A stretch of 6,260 bases of DNA from Candidatus Bathyarchaeota archaeon. Lineage in GTDB: Archaea > Thermoproteota > Bathyarchaeia > TCS64 > B23. The notes under the pieces are model-generated. The model was given only the letters and a program-made list of their open reading frames with translations, was not told the origin of the DNA and did not search any database. This document shows positions 5,453 to 6,260 of this stretch, in pieces. The position numbers and the translations under genes are program-made. The stretch spans positions 1 through 6,260 of the forward strand of contig JAPDJB010000138.1 in NCBI GenBank assembly GCA_029259285.1, in the 5' to 3' direction. Every line of letters starts with the position of its first letter. Position 1 is the first letter of the stretch.

Positions 5453-6260
5453 TCACTCCACGAAGGGGTTTGGATGTCTGAGGATGATGTCGACGACCTC
5501 AGGCCTCATCAACTCCCTTGGAGGCCTCTCACCCCTCATAAGTATCTCCCTGATCCTCGTGCCGCTGAACTCGATGCGACACTCAGCCGGATGGGGGCAG
5601 ACCCGCTCATTTGTGACGCCTCCACATCGACGGCAGTAGAAGAAGCTCCTGAAGAATAGGGGGGTGATGCCGAGGTCTGGATACTCGTCGAAGGCCTCCT
5701 GAGCCTCATAGGGGCCGTAGTATTTGCCGACGCCTGCGTGGTCTCTCCCTACGATGAAGTGGGTGCAGCCGAAGTTCTTTCGGACTATGGCGTGGAATAC
5801 CGCCTCCCGTGGCCCAGCATATCTCATCTCCATCTCAAGGGTGACGAGGACAGCCGTCTCACGTAGATAGTAATGCCTCAGCAAGGCCTCATAGGCCTCT
5901 ATGATGACCTCATCCCTGAAGTCTCCAGGCTTCTTACGGCCTATGAGGGGGTTTATGAAGAGGCCGTCGACGAAGGCTAAAGCAGTCTTCTGGACATACT
6001 CATGGCCTAGATGGGGGGCGTTCCTGGTTTGGAAGCCCGCTATGGTTCTCCAGCCGCGCTCTCGGAATAGGAGCCTCGTCTCCTTAGGCTTCAACCTATA
6101 CCTCGGAAACCTTCCAGGGGTCTCCCTGAACAGCCATATTGGGCCTCCTATGAGGAGGGGGTTCATCTCCATGGTTCTGGCAACCCCTGGATGAGCTGGG
6201 TCGAGGGTCTTGAAGACCTTCAAGGCATACTCCCTATGGTCTAGGGGGTAGACCTCCTCC
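5453..6260 (-). CDS. sat: ATP sulfurylase (sulfate adenylyltransferase), N-terminus beyond the window
   Basis: The enzyme catalyses ATP + sulfate to APS + pyrophosphate, the first step of both assimilatory and dissimilatory sulfate use, in the cytosol. The frame is open to the right edge (last full codon at 6259-6257). A TTG at 6223 gives a 256-residue product but is not the real start, because the family-like sequence EEVYPLDHREYALKVF crosses it. Counting from that TTG, visible motifs are HPGV (11-14), GFQTRNAPHLGHEY with the active-site HxxH (63-76), DGLFINPLIGRKKPGDF (86-102), MRYAGPREA (133-141), GCTHFIVGRDHAGVG (152-166) and FSGTRIREIL (219-228). Cys197, Cys200 and Cys209 with His211 or Cys215 form a probable zinc site like that of other prokaryotic ATP sulfurylases. 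QTRNAPHLGHE differs slightly from the usual QTRNPPHRAHE. The C-terminus is complete, and no APS kinase domain is fused. It is followed after six bases by the phosphohydrolase gene. No apr or dsr genes are visible, so the pathway type is open. Confidence 0.96.
   Translation of the reverse strand, partial: EEVYPLDHREYALKVFKTLDPAHPGVARTMEMNPLLIGGPIWLFRETPGRFPRYRLKPKETRLLFRERGWRTIAGFQTRNAPHLGHEYVQKTALAFVDGLFINPLIGRKKPGDFRDEVIIEAYEALLRHYYLRETAVLVTLEMEMRYAGPREAVFHAIVRKNFGCTHFIVGRDHAGVGKYYGPYEAQEAFDEYPDLGITPLFFRSFFYCRRCGGVTNERVCPHPAECRIEFSGTRIREILMRGERPPRELMRPEVVDIILRHPNPFVE

Noticed and set aside
6221..6223. TTG at 6223 as the start of sat
   Set aside because: The frame stays open to the window edge and the upstream residues YPLDHREY fit the ATP sulfurylase family, so the gene continues beyond the window.
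1..6260. CRISPR array, insertion sequence, tRNA or rRNA
   Set aside because: No spaced repeats, transposase-like frames, terminal inverted repeats or cloverleaf-like segments were seen. Nearly the whole window is accounted for by conserved protein genes.

Overview
The window reads as archaeal chromosome. It carries an archaeal/eukaryotic-type translation initiation factor IF5B and ribosomal protein S6e (absent from Bacteria), GGTGA-type Shine-Dalgarno sites, a TATA-like element, and arginine encoded mostly by AGG/AGA. The overall flavour, with thermophile-like proteins and IF5B wording such as RQPIVCVLGHVD and IKIPGLLVIDTPGH, reminds me of the TACK side (for example Bathyarchaeia-like lineages). 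That placement is a memory-based impression, not a computed one.

Layout, plus strand: the window opens inside a von Willebrand factor A (VWA) protein of the magnesium-chelatase ChlD/BchD type (2-598, N-terminus off the edge). A 92-base gap follows, with a short T tract, a TATA-like element and a Shine-Dalgarno site. Next comes a two-gene translation unit: aIF5B (691-2469) and, 12 bases later, S6e (2482-2856, GTG start).

Layout, minus strand, converging on S6e and read from right to left: the C-terminal part of ATP sulfurylase (sat, 6260-5453, N-terminus off the edge), then 6 bases downstream an alkaline-phosphatase-superfamily phosphohydrolase (5446-4064). After a 74-base gap with a T6 tract come two paralogous PhoU + TrkA_C (RCK_C) proteins (3989-3390 and 3397-2822) that overlap by 8 bases. 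The last of these overlaps the 3' end of the S6e gene tail-to-tail by 35 bases.

Functional reading: the left half is housekeeping translation. The right half starts with sulfate activation: Sat makes adenosine 5'-phosphosulfate (APS) and pyrophosphate from ATP and sulfate. The tightly coupled phosphohydrolase is probably functionally linked to it, although its substrate cannot be read from sequence. The PhoU/TrkA_C pair looks like cytosolic, ligand-sensing regulators of the kind usually attached to ion transport, but no transporter is in the window. I found no mobile element, CRISPR array, tRNA, rRNA or clear non-coding RNA. The observations most worth checking are the sat-phosphohydrolase-PhoU/TrkA_C neighbourhood, the unusually conserved 78-base block shared by the two paralogs, and the convergent 3' overlap.
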